Shown here one piece after another: positions 27,791 to 36,339 of a DNA stretch of 53,940 bases. Under the pieces are notes generated by a model. The model ran no database searches. It worked only from the letters and a program-made list of their open reading frames with translations, and was not told the origin of the DNA. The DNA is from CBDUVZ01 sp965370805 (lineage in GTDB: Bacteria; Hydrothermota; Tepidihabitantia; Tepidihabitantales; Tepidihabitantaceae): the NCBI GenBank assembly GCA_965370805.1, contig CBDUVZ010000005.1:1-53940 (forward strand), in the 5' to 3' direction. Position numbers and translations under genes: made by a program. Numbering within the stretch: position 1 is the stretch's first letter; each line of letters starts with the position of its first letter.

Positions 27791-30349
27791 ATGTCTTTTC
27801 TTCTGATTCTTCTCGTGCTGCAAGCGCCGGACCCGAAGCCGATACCGTACTATGACCCGGACGGACGGCTGCCCTCGACGTTCGAGGATTACGCAACGGC
27901 CCGGGTCGAGGCTCCTTTCCAGGCTTCGACGATCCGGACGTGCGTCGGGATTGACGGATACGACGACCTGGTTCTCATCTTCGTCAATGCTTCGCTCCAG
28001 CCCGCAATCCAGACCGAACTCGACACTTATATCGCGGACCTGTCCGCTGAAGGTTTCGGCAGCAAGGTCATCGCGGTCTCCGGCGGCCGACCCGCGGACC
28101 TGCGCCAGATTCTGCAGGTCCACCAGGATTCGGGTCTGGTCGGCGGCCTGATGGTCGGAGACCTTCCGGTCGCGTGGTGGGAGGATGGCAGTCATGGTGA
28201 AGACTATCCGCTTGAACTGTTCTTCACGGACCTGACCGGCAGTTTTGCCGACAATGACGGCGACGGGAAGTATGACGCCCATTCCGGTTCCCGGGCCCCG
28301 GATATCTGGATCGGAAGGGTCTACGCTTCGCGCCTGACGTACGATTCCGAGGAGCGGCTCGTCCGGCAGTTCTTCCAGCGCAACCACGCGTACCGAACCG
28401 GCCAGCTCATCGTGCCGCATCGCGGCCTGGTTTACAACGAAGTGGACTGGTACCCGAACGACCACGGCATGAGCTACCTGTATGCGGATGTTACCACGTT
28501 CAACGACGAGAACACGACTGTCGCGTATCATTACAAGAACCAACTCCGGCTCGGGTATGAATTCGTGCATATCCTCGCCCACTCCTCGCCCTGGGTGCAT
28601 ACCTTCTTCCTGCAGGACGACCTGCCGGGCGGCGGTTCGCTCTTCGATTTCGAGGTCCCGGCGTTGGAGCCGAACGCGGCCTTCTATTTCCTGAATGCCT
28701 GTATGTGCGCCCGGTTCACCGAGAAGGACAATCTCGGCAACTGGTACCTCTTCGCCCGGCCTTTCGGGCAGGTGGTGATGGCTTCCACCAGGCTGATGTA
28801 CGGTATCAACAGCCTGCGGGAAATATATGAAGCGCTAGGCAATGATTCGTGCTTCGGTGACGCGTTCCTGAAGTGGCACAAAACCCACTATACGGGCTAT
28901 CCGGATTGGAAAGCCACCTGCATCCTCGGCGACCCGACCCTAAGGGTTGCGGACGGCGACTACGAGATAACAAATGCGACACCGGTTGCTCATCGCTCGC
29001 CGCTCGCGAGTCCGCTCGACTGGACCGAGTACGCGGTCGACACCGTCGACTTCGTGAACGGCAACCCGGATATCGACTGCAGCGGCAGCGATGTCCGCAT
29101 CGTGTTCGACTCCGGGCGCAAAGTGCGGGCCGATACGTACTGGGCCTGGTTCCAGGACAGCACGTTTGCCGCGCCGGAATCGGTCGGCTGGCACGAGTAC
29201 TACGACCTGTTTCCGGCTTGCGCCACCGACGCGACCGGCCGGTTCTGGGCGGTATGGCAGAGCTTCCGCGACTATCCCGGATACGACCATTTCCAGCTTC
29301 TGAGCAGCTACTACCATGATGAAACATGGTCTTCGATCCGGCGGGTCGGGCCGCTCGCCGGACATCATGACGTGCAGGCCGCGCTCGACGCGGGCACCGA
29401 CGACAAAGTCTGGTGTGCATTCAAGTCCTGGCGCAACGGGCAGGCCGACATCTGGGTCTCGTCAGCCGCGGGCGGCGGCGACTGGACGACGCCGGTCCGG
29501 CTCACCGCTGATTCGCTCGGCCAGGTATCACCCTGCGTCGTGGTCGATGCCGCCGATCACCCGTGGGTATTCTGGTCTTCGCTCACCAACGGCAGGTGGC
29601 ACATCCAGGGCCGGCACCATGACGGCTCGGGTTGGCTCCCGATATTCGAGCTTGACACAATCGGCAACAACTCCTGCCCCCGCGCTGCGGCCCGGGACGA
29701 CGGAACGATCTGGGTCCTCTGGCACAAGTGGACCGGCAGCCAGTCCGATATCTACGGTTCCTGCTGGAACGGCACGACCTGGACCGAACCCACCCCGGTG
29801 ACCGACAACCCGGCGAACGACATCCTGCCTGATATCTGTCTCGCGCCGACCGGTGATTTCTGGGCCTGCTGGCAGTCGGACCGGACCGGACACCCGGATA
29901 TCTACACCTCGCGCTACCAGGACGGCTGGACAGTGCCGCAGCCGGTCACCGCAGACACGGCCAATGACTGTGACCCGGTAATCGGCGCTGACGACGACGG
30001 GGTCTGGATTGCCTGGGCCTCGGACCGCCGTGACTTCTGGAACATCTACGCCGCGCACACCAACCTCACCGGCGTCACCGGCCCGCAACCGGCGGTCCCG
30101 AACCGGCAGTCCGGAATCCGGGTGTTCCCGAACCCGTTCCGCCGCCAGGCAACTTTCTCCGGGCGCGGGGATTTCCGGGTTGACGTCTATTCCCCGGACG
30201 GACGTCTCCTGACCCGGCTGAATGCCGCCGGCGGCCAGGCGGTATGGGCACCCCGAAACCTCAGCCCTGGACTCTACTTCGCGCGAGTGAGCGAACCCGG
30301 GTCGGAAACGGTGCTGAAGCTGATTCGGGTCGGTCGGACGCGCCACTGA
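27791..30349 (+). CDS. Secreted C25 (gingipain)-like protease with propeller repeats and sorting domain
   Basis: An 852-aa exported protein. A very short hydrophobic N-terminus (MSFLLILLVLQAP) serves as signal. Residues about 55-385 form a C25-like caspase-fold domain with VHILAHSS (His264), FLNACMCARF (Cys304/306) and the C25 landmark ILGDPTLRV. Residues about 430-760 carry some six repeats with VWCAFKSWRNGQADIWVSS-like strands (quoted as SWRNGQADIWVSS, KWTGSQSDIYGS, DRTGHPDIYTS), a sialidase/propeller pattern. The end is a type A sorting domain (VFPNPFRRQ ... GLYFARVSEPG). Proteolysis is likely but the substrate is unknown. Confidence 0.85.
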   Translation: MSFLLILLVLQAPDPKPIPYYDPDGRLPSTFEDYATARVEAPFQASTIRTCVGIDGYDDLVLIFVNASLQPAIQTELDTYIADLSAEGFGSKVIAVSGGRPADLRQILQVHQDSGLVGGLMVGDLPVAWWEDGSHGEDYPLELFFTDLTGSFADNDGDGKYDAHSGSRAPDIWIGRVYASRLTYDSEERLVRQFFQRNHAYRTGQLIVPHRGLVYNEVDWYPNDHGMSYLYADVTTFNDENTTVAYHYKNQLRLGYEFVHILAHSSPWVHTFFLQDDLPGGGSLFDFEVPALEPNAAFYFLNACMCARFTEKDNLGNWYLFARPFGQVVMASTRLMYGINSLREIYEALGNDSCFGDAFLKWHKTHYTGYPDWKATCILGDPTLRVADGDYEITNATPVAHRSPLASPLDWTEYAVDTVDFVNGNPDIDCSGSDVRIVFDSGRKVRADTYWAWFQDSTFAAPESVGWHEYYDLFPACATDATGRFWAVWQSFRDYPGYDHFQLLSSYYHDETWSSIRRVGPLAGHHDVQAALDAGTDDKVWCAFKSWRNGQADIWVSSAAGGGDWTTPVRLTADSLGQVSPCVVVDAADHPWVFWSSLTNGRWHIQGRHHDGSGWLPIFELDTIGNNSCPRAAARDDGTIWVLWHKWTGSQSDIYGSCWNGTTWTEPTPVTDNPANDILPDICLAPTGDFWACWQSDRTGHPDIYTSRYQDGWTVPQPVTADTANDCDPVIGADDDGVWIAWASDRRDFWNIYAAHTNLTGVTGPQPAVPNRQSGIRVFPNPFRRQATFSGRGDFRVDVYSPDGRLLTRLNAAGGQAVWAPRNLSPGLYFARVSEPGSETVLKLIRVGRTRH

Positions 30350-30411
30350 ACGCAATTCCCGGCCGCCTGCCTGACCGCCCGGGAGCGCGCTGGCTTGATA
30401 GACACCCCGAC

Positions 30412-30441
30412 TTGACACAACTGCTCTTCTGTCGGTATAAT
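30412..30441 (+). promoter_or_regulatory. Promoter upstream of the large C25 protease
   Basis: TTGACA at 30412-30417, 18-base spacer, perfect TATAAT at 30436-30441. Confidence 0.7.
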
Positions 30442-30456
30442 CAGTACGGTTACGGG

Positions 30457-30497
30457 CCGGCGCGAGGTTAGTAGTCCCCTCGTGCCGGTTTTCGTTT
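30457..30497 (+). terminator. Terminator-like hairpin directly after a promoter
   Basis: CCGGCGCGAGG (30457-30467) and CCTCGTGCCGG (30478-30488) pair over 11 bp, followed by TTTTCGTTT. The expected transcription start is near 30448, so it would end an RNA of only ~45 nt, or act as an attenuator for the gene at 30804. The remaining leader (30498-30803) holds no clear gene. Confidence 0.6.
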
Positions 30498-30803
30498 GCT
30501 TGAGTAAGATGGAGCGCATTTATTCAGACAGACTGTGCCCGCGGGCGTTGGTCCGACGCAGCGGGTCTCATCCCCGTAGCCCACAGTTCCGGAGGATTCC
30601 CGATTCAGTTCTGCCATCCGATGGCAGCGTCCGCCCCGCTACCATTCGTTGGTTGGCGGCACACGCCGAGCAAGTAGCAGCCCGGCTTGTTGCCGTACCC
30701 GGGCCGGGCATTCCGTTGTACAGCGTGAAGCACCTCGTGCCGGACCGACCGGCCGGGGTGTTCATCCGCTTGGCCTGATCAGATCGTTCTGCGAGGAGGC
30801 GTC

Positions 30804-33800
30804 TTGAAGAGAAGTGCTGTCTTTCTGCTGCTGCCCCTGTTGGTCATGGCCGGCTCGTGGTCCGGCAGCTTCAATTTCCCAAACGGCTCGATTGACATCA
30901 CCCGGACCAGCCGGGATGGCCGTTCGTTCGAGCTCGTCACAATCAGCCGCCCTGACCAGGACGGCAATATGGTCTTGCTTGAGGACCTGGCCCGGCCAAG
31001 GCTGCCCGGATGGTCGTTCACCCTGGTGATTCCTCAGGGCATGCGCATCGCCTCCGTCGAAGCCGAAGTGCGAAACGCACAGTCCCTGCCCGGCCGGCAC
31101 AGCCTGTTTCCGAACCAGCCTCCGGTCCCGGTCTTCGAGTCCCGGCTGCCGGATTTCGTGCCGCCCGACGAGGAGGTCTATTCGTCGGACGCGGCCTACC
31201 CCGGAATCCGGGCCGAGCACGGACCGGTCGGCGTGAAGTCCGGCTTCCGCCTGGCAACCGTCACCCTGTACCCGCTTCAGTACTTCCCTGCTTCCGGCCG
31301 ACTCGAACTGGCCACTGCGGTTGATATCACTGTGCACTACGAACCTGATTCCGAAGCCCGCACGGAATTCCTGACCGCAAGTCAGTCCCACGTCTTCCTG
31401 TCCGCGGTTCGGCCGCTGGTCATCAATCCGACGCAAGTCGCCCGGTATGCTCCGCCCTGCCGGGAGTCGGATTTCGGCGATATCGATTGTGTCATTATCA
31501 CTTCGTCCGGCCTGCAGGCGCATTTCCAGCCGCTGGTCGACTGGCACACGCAGAAGGGCTACAAGACCGAAGTCCGGACCGTCTCCTGGATTACTGCCAA
31601 CTATTCCGGCCGCGACACCCAGGAACGGATACGCAATTTCATCATCGACTACTACAACAACGAAGGACTGAAGTGGATTATCCTCGGCGGGGATAACAGC
31701 ATCGTGCCGGCCCGCCGGGCCCGGGCCTACGTCAACAGCGAGACCGGCAACATCCCCTGCGACCTCTACTATGCCGACCTGCAGGGGGATTGGGACTCCA
31801 ACGGCAACAGTATCTTCGGCGAGCCCACGGATATCGTCGACCTGTACTACGACGTCTTTATCGGCCGCGCCTCGGTGGATAACCAGACTCAAGTTCAGAC
31901 ATTCGTCAACAAAGTCATCACTCATGAGAAGAACCCGCCGACTGACTACCTGCGCCGCATCCTGCTCGTCGACGCCCTTCTCTGGGCCGGACACAACCAG
32001 CAACAGTCCAACGACTCGATTGCCAATATCACACCGTCGGGCTGGGTCGACCGCTTCATCCATAACCCCGGCAATACATACACGGTCGGAGATTCGATCA
32101 ACAACGGCTTCCAGTTCGCCCACCTGGTCGGTCACGGCAACGCCAGCGGAGTCTACGACGGAGGCACCAGGTACTACGGGACTTCAACCGCCGGCAACCA
32201 GACCAACGGGTCCCGGGTGAACCTGATGAACTCGATGGCCTGCACCGCCGGCAACTTCGAGTCTTCCGACTGCCTGGCCGAAGCGGCCCATAACGCACCG
32301 AACGGCGGCAGCATCGCAACGATATTCAATTCCCGCTACGGCTGGGGACAGCCGCCCGGCATCGGACCATCCGAACTGCTTGACGTCCGGTTCTACGACT
32401 TCTTCTTCAATCACGACACCATGCCGATCGGAATCACCCACGCCGAATCGAAGGAGTTCTATCGCAACAGCGCGATATCGCAGCAGGTATGGCGGTGGTG
32501 CTACTACGGGCTCAACCTGCTCGGCGACCCGCTGCTGATGATGTACGAGGATATCCCGGGCCAGCTCGATGCGACTTTCGATGACCCGATCCCGACCGGC
32601 AGCCAGGATTTCACCGTCCGCGTACGCTCCGGCGGAAACCCGGTGCGCAACGCCCTGGTCTGCGTGGCCAAGGCGACCGAGGTCTACGAACGCGGCTTCA
32701 CCGATGCCGGCGGCCGGGTGACCTTGACGATCAACCCGGCAACGACCGGATACCTGCAGGTCACAGCTACCGCCGCCAACTACCTGCCGGACGAAAACTC
32801 CTGCCAGGTCATGGTCATCAACCACGATGTCGGCTGCTACCGGATAGTCAGCCCGGCCGGCACTGTCGATTCCGGGTTCACTGTCACTCCGCAGGCAATG
32901 GTACGAAACTACGGGTCGCTCGTGGCGACCAATGTCCCGGTGCGCTTCAAGATCGGCGCGGCCTACTTGGTCGATGCCGTCATCCCGACGCTTGCCGTCG
33001 GCGACTCCGCACTGGTCAGCTTCACGCCCTGGGCCGTGGTCCCGGGCAACTACACCGTGAGTTGCTCAACCAGGCTCAGCGGCGACACCGACAACTCCAA
33101 CGACCGGACATCCGGCAACCTCTTCGTCCGGAACCGGGATGTCGGCCCGGTCGCAATCGAAGCGCCGGCTACGGCCGACTCGGGCGATGTCATCCCGCTG
33201 GCTGTCGTTGTCCGCAACTTCGGCAACACCAACGAGGCTTTCAACGTCCGGCTCGAAATCAGCGGCACCGGGTATTCCGAAACCGGCAACATCAACCTGA
33301 GCGCCGGGGAGCAGGACACACTGGACTTCCCGGCCTGGACCGCGCTCGAGCGCGGCGCCCACACCTTGGCCTGCACTACGATGCTTGCCGGGGACATGAA
33401 TCCGGCCAACGACAGAGTGAGTGCCTCGACCTTTGTGCGGGTCAACGATGTGAGTTGCACCGGCGTCATTGCACCGGCCGGGACGTTCGACTCCACCGAC
33501 ACCAGAATCGTCCGGGCCCGGATTGCAAACCCCGGTACCGAGTCCGAGGCATTCCCCGTGGTTTTCCGGATTACCGGTCCGACCAACTGGTCTGACACCA
33601 CGTTTATCCGCAATCTGAACCCGGGAGACTCGACTGTCGCCGTATTCACGGATTGGCCCGTCGGCCCGCGCGGGAACTACACCGCCTCCTGCTCGACGAT
33701 GCGCGCCGACGACATCGACAGTACCAATGACCGGGCCAGTGGCTCGTTCACGGTTATTGTGCACGACGCCGAGGTGCTCGAAATCACCGCCCCTGCGGGC

Positions 33801-35663
33801 CACGTGGACTCGGGCGCGACTATCACACCCGAAGCCCGGATCCGGAACTCCGGTTCGGCTCCGGAGTCGTTCGACGTGGAGTTCACTATTACCGATGGCT
33901 ACTCGTCTGTCCTGTCGATAAGCCTCTCCCCGGGTACCGACAGCCTCGTTTCGTTCACCCCGTGGACTGCCAACGTACCGGGTGGGTTCACGACTCGATG
34001 CTCGACCAGGCTCCCCGGTGACGCATACCCGGACAACGACTGCCGGACCGGGACCGTCACCGTTGCGGTCACTGACGTCGGAGTCGCTGCCGTCCTCGCG
34101 CCCGCGGCCGTAATCGAACCCGGTCCGGTAACACCGATAGCCCGGGTCGCCAACTACAGCCCGTCCGCCCAATCGTTCACCGCTTTCCTGACGATATCAG
34201 CCCAACCCCAGGACTCGGTGGTCTTCCTTGACTCGGCCGCTGTCGACCAGTTGGGCCCGGACTCGACGCTCGACCTCTCGTTCTCGTCCTGGAATGCCGA
34301 ACTCGGCACCTACCAGGTCTGTTGCTCGACCTGGCTCGCCGGAGACGAGAATCCGTCCAACGACGTAATAACCAGGGACTTCCTGGTCGTCGATGCACCG
34401 ATACCGCCGGGCAACTGGACCGAGGTAGCCCCGATGCCGCTGGCGCCTTCGAGCAAGCCGGTGAAACGAGGTGGCTGGCTGGCTTACAACTCGGGCAACG
34501 GCCTCATCTACGGTGCTAAAGGGTACAAGACCACGGATTTCTACTCCTACAGTATCGCCGGCAATGCCTGGACTCACCTGACCGGGATGCCGTACGAAAC
34601 CCATTCAAACCCGAAGTGGGCCAAGAAAGTACCGCGGAAGGGGTCCAAGGGCGTTGCGGACGGAAACAACTCGGTCTACGTCACCCAGGGCAACAACACG
34701 CTCGGGTTCTGGCGGTACGATATCGCGACGAACTCCTGGACCGAACTGGAAGACGTACCGCTCGGCCCAAGCAGGAAGAAAGTAAAAGGCGGCACTGACC
34801 TGGCCTACCTGGTCCGGGGCGGCACCCCGTACGTATACCTGCTCAAGGGATACAGGGATGAGTTCCACCGGTACAACGTGTTGTCCGGTGCCTGGGAAGA
34901 ACTGGCCCCGGCACCGACGGGTCAGAGAGCCAAGTGGGACAAAGGCTCGTGGCTGGTGGCCGAGGACGAAAACGCCACGGTGCTGTACGCGCACAAGGCG
35001 AAGTACAACGAACTCTGGTCCTACAACGTGTTATCCGATTCCTGGAACCCCGAGCTCGAAGGGATGCCGTTCACTGGAATGCAGGGCCGGAAGAAAAAGT
35101 CGAAAGACGGCGGATGTGGGACGTGGTACAACGGCGAGATGTACGCGCTCAAGGGCGGCAACACAAACGAGTTCTGGAAGTACACACCCGCGGGCAACCT
35201 CTGGACCGAACTTGATTCGATGCCGACGATGGGGAGCACCGGCAGCAGGAAGCGCGTGAAGCACGGCGGTGACATCGTCCGGGCAATCAACAGCCTGTAT
35301 GCGCTCAAAGGAAACAAGACCCGCGAATTCTGGACGTGCACTCCGGGCACCGTGACTTTCTGCGGCCTCGGCTGTCCGCAACGGAACGGCATTGCCGGTG
35401 CTACCGGCGACGCGAAGCCGACAGTCGGGTTCGATCTCCGACCCAATCCGACCGCCGGGCGGGTTGCAGCCGTCGGAAACAGAACCGACCAGCCAGCCAG
35501 GCTCAAGCTGATCTCCCCGCTCGGTCGGGTAGTCCGGGAGACAAGCATTCTCCCCGGCCGGACGGCGCAGCTCGATATCAGCCGACTCCTCGCCGGAACG
35601 TACTTCGTGTGTCTGAAGACCTCTGATGGGACGGAAATCCGGAAGCTCGTCATTCACCGCTGA
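30804..35663 (+). CDS. Large secreted C25 gingipain-type protease with CARDB, kelch and sorting domains
   Basis: A 1619-aa exported cysteine protease. TTG start at 30804 with GAGGAGG upstream; signal peptide 1-17. A C25 propeptide spans ~30-220. The peptidase domain (~225-555) has LVGHGNASG (His444) and LMNSMACTAGNFE (Cys480) and ends in LLGDPLLMMYE. Five CARDB-like Ig repeats of ~95 residues follow (~675-1195; for example DVGCYRIVSPAGTVDS, DVSCTGVIAPAGTFDS). Then comes a Lys/Arg-rich kelch-like propeller (~1200-1515), nearly the same as in the papain-fold protease at 7414-10572, and a sorting domain (LISPLGRVVRE ... GTYFVCLKTSDG). The Arg/Lys specificity of true gingipains cannot be assumed. 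Confidence 0.9.
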   Translation: MKRSAVFLLLPLLVMAGSWSGSFNFPNGSIDITRTSRDGRSFELVTISRPDQDGNMVLLEDLARPRLPGWSFTLVIPQGMRIASVEAEVRNAQSLPGRHSLFPNQPPVPVFESRLPDFVPPDEEVYSSDAAYPGIRAEHGPVGVKSGFRLATVTLYPLQYFPASGRLELATAVDITVHYEPDSEARTEFLTASQSHVFLSAVRPLVINPTQVARYAPPCRESDFGDIDCVIITSSGLQAHFQPLVDWHTQKGYKTEVRTVSWITANYSGRDTQERIRNFIIDYYNNEGLKWIILGGDNSIVPARRARAYVNSETGNIPCDLYYADLQGDWDSNGNSIFGEPTDIVDLYYDVFIGRASVDNQTQVQTFVNKVITHEKNPPTDYLRRILLVDALLWAGHNQQQSNDSIANITPSGWVDRFIHNPGNTYTVGDSINNGFQFAHLVGHGNASGVYDGGTRYYGTSTAGNQTNGSRVNLMNSMACTAGNFESSDCLAEAAHNAPNGGSIATIFNSRYGWGQPPGIGPSELLDVRFYDFFFNHDTMPIGITHAESKEFYRNSAISQQVWRWCYYGLNLLGDPLLMMYEDIPGQLDATFDDPIPTGSQDFTVRVRSGGNPVRNALVCVAKATEVYERGFTDAGGRVTLTINPATTGYLQVTATAANYLPDENSCQVMVINHDVGCYRIVSPAGTVDSGFTVTPQAMVRNYGSLVATNVPVRFKIGAAYLVDAVIPTLAVGDSALVSFTPWAVVPGNYTVSCSTRLSGDTDNSNDRTSGNLFVRNRDVGPVAIEAPATADSGDVIPLAVVVRNFGNTNEAFNVRLEISGTGYSETGNINLSAGEQDTLDFPAWTALERGAHTLACTTMLAGDMNPANDRVSASTFVRVNDVSCTGVIAPAGTFDSTDTRIVRARIANPGTESEAFPVVFRITGPTNWSDTTFIRNLNPGDSTVAVFTDWPVGPRGNYTASCSTMRADDIDSTNDRASGSFTVIVHDAEVLEITAPAGHVDSGATITPEARIRNSGSAPESFDVEFTITDGYSSVLSISLSPGTDSLVSFTPWTANVPGGFTTRCSTRLPGDAYPDNDCRTGTVTVAVTDVGVAAVLAPAAVIEPGPVTPIARVANYSPSAQSFTAFLTISAQPQDSVVFLDSAAVDQLGPDSTLDLSFSSWNAELGTYQVCCSTWLAGDENPSNDVITRDFLVVDAPIPPGNWTEVAPMPLAPSSKPVKRGGWLAYNSGNGLIYGAKGYKTTDFYSYSIAGNAWTHLTGMPYETHSNPKWAKKVPRKGSKGVADGNNSVYVTQGNNTLGFWRYDIATNSWTELEDVPLGPSRKKVKGGTDLAYLVRGGTPYVYLLKGYRDEFHRYNVLSGAWEELAPAPTGQRAKWDKGSWLVAEDENATVLYAHKAKYNELWSYNVLSDSWNPELEGMPFTGMQGRKKKSKDGGCGTWYNGEMYALKGGNTNEFWKYTPAGNLWTELDSMPTMGSTGSRKRVKHGGDIVRAINSLYALKGNKTREFWTCTPGTVTFCGLGCPQRNGIAGATGDAKPTVGFDLRPNPTAGRVAAVGNRTDQPARLKLISPLGRVVRETSILPGRTAQLDISRLLAGTYFVCLKTSDGTEIRKLVIHR

Positions 35664-35690
35664 CGTCCTCCGAGAGAGAACCTCTACACA

Positions 35691-35724
35691 GAAGCCCGGC
35701 ATCCCGCCGGGCTTCTTCTTTTCC
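35691..35724. terminator. Bidirectional terminator
   Basis: A perfect 10-bp stem, GAAGCCCGGC (35691-35700) with GCCGGGCTTC (35706-35715), T-rich on one side and A-containing on the other. It serves the protease gene and the convergent cupin gene. Confidence 0.8.
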
Positions 35725-35741
35725 TGCTCTGTTGGTACCGG

Positions 35742-36104
35742 CTACTCGACCGTCGTCTCGTCTTCGGCCCGCCACGCCGGGTCAACGATGCAGACGAATT
35801 CCACGACGTCTCCTCCGGCATTCTCAAGCCACTGCACCGCGCCGGGCGGAATGTACACCGCATCGCCGGCCGCGATTTCGCGAGTCTCTTCGGCGATGTG
35901 CATGATTCCCCGGCCGCGGATGATGTAGTAGACTTCGCTCTGTTTCAACCGGTGCGGCACCGACTTCCCGCCTGTTTCGAGCCGGGCAATCGCAAGGGAA
36001 CAGCGGATTGAAACCGGGTCCCGGTCGGGATGCAGCAGTTCGCGCAGCCGGGTATCGTCGCCGGCCCGGATTTCGGCAGACCGGGACAGGCGTTTGACGT
36101 ACAT
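35742..36104 (-). CDS. Cupin-fold protein with incomplete metal site
   Basis: A 120-aa single-domain cupin. Motif 1 (PHRLKQSEVYYIIRGRG, 51-67) keeps one His and the Glu, but the second His of the usual HxH is missing. Motif 2 (GDAVYIPPGAVQWLEN) has Gln where His is usual, so metal binding is doubtful. It may bind a sugar or act as a small-molecule sensor. The ATG follows AGGAGGAG. It is divergent from the tRNA-His/hisS unit. Confidence 0.8.
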   Translation of the reverse strand: MYVKRLSRSAEIRAGDDTRLRELLHPDRDPVSIRCSLAIARLETGGKSVPHRLKQSEVYYIIRGRGIMHIAEETREIAAGDAVYIPPGAVQWLENAGGDVVEFVCIVDPAWRAEDETTVE

Positions 36105-36197
36105 GACTCCTCCTCAGTTCGAGCGTGCACTCGCTCTCTCCCCGTACCGCCCAGAGTTCGGAAGCGTCGGCCGACTCAGCTGACGGCCGGACTGCTC

Positions 36198-36225
36198 TTG
36201 ACTTCACTTATACGGCGAATATATT
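36198..36225 (+). promoter_or_regulatory. Promoter of tRNA-His and hisS
   Basis: TTGACT at 36198-36203, 16-base spacer, TATATT at 36220-36225, 17 bases before the tRNA. The local sequence is AT-rich. Confidence 0.65.
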
Positions 36226-36242
36226 CAACTGTCAAGTATCGA

Positions 36243-36319
36243 GAGCCGGCGTAGCTCAGTTGCGTTAGAGCGCCTGACTGTGGATCAGGAGGTCACGGGT
36301 TCGAATCCCGTCGCCGGTA
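36243..36319 (+). tRNA. tRNA-His (GTG), without G-1 and with A73
   Basis: A full cloverleaf of 77 nt: acceptor GCCGGCG/CGCCGGT, D stem GCTC/GAGC, anticodon stem CCTGA/TCAGG with loop CTGTGGA (anticodon GTG at 36278-36280), T stem ACGGG/CCCGT with TTCGAAT. CCA is not encoded. Nearly all bacterial tRNA-His genes encode G-1 paired with C73; here base -1 is A and base 73 is A, and 1-72 is a G-U pair. That is the atypical state known from a group of Alphaproteobacteria. The D loop (AGTTGCGTTA) has GCG instead of the usual GG. It is co-transcribed with hisS, 20 bases downstream. Confidence 0.93.
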
Positions 36320-36339
36320 TCTTCCAAGGAGAAGACCCG

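Noticed and set aside
36243..36319. tRNA gene as the attachment site of the low-GC island
   Set aside because: No repeat of the tRNA 3' end is seen at the far border and no integrase gene is present.
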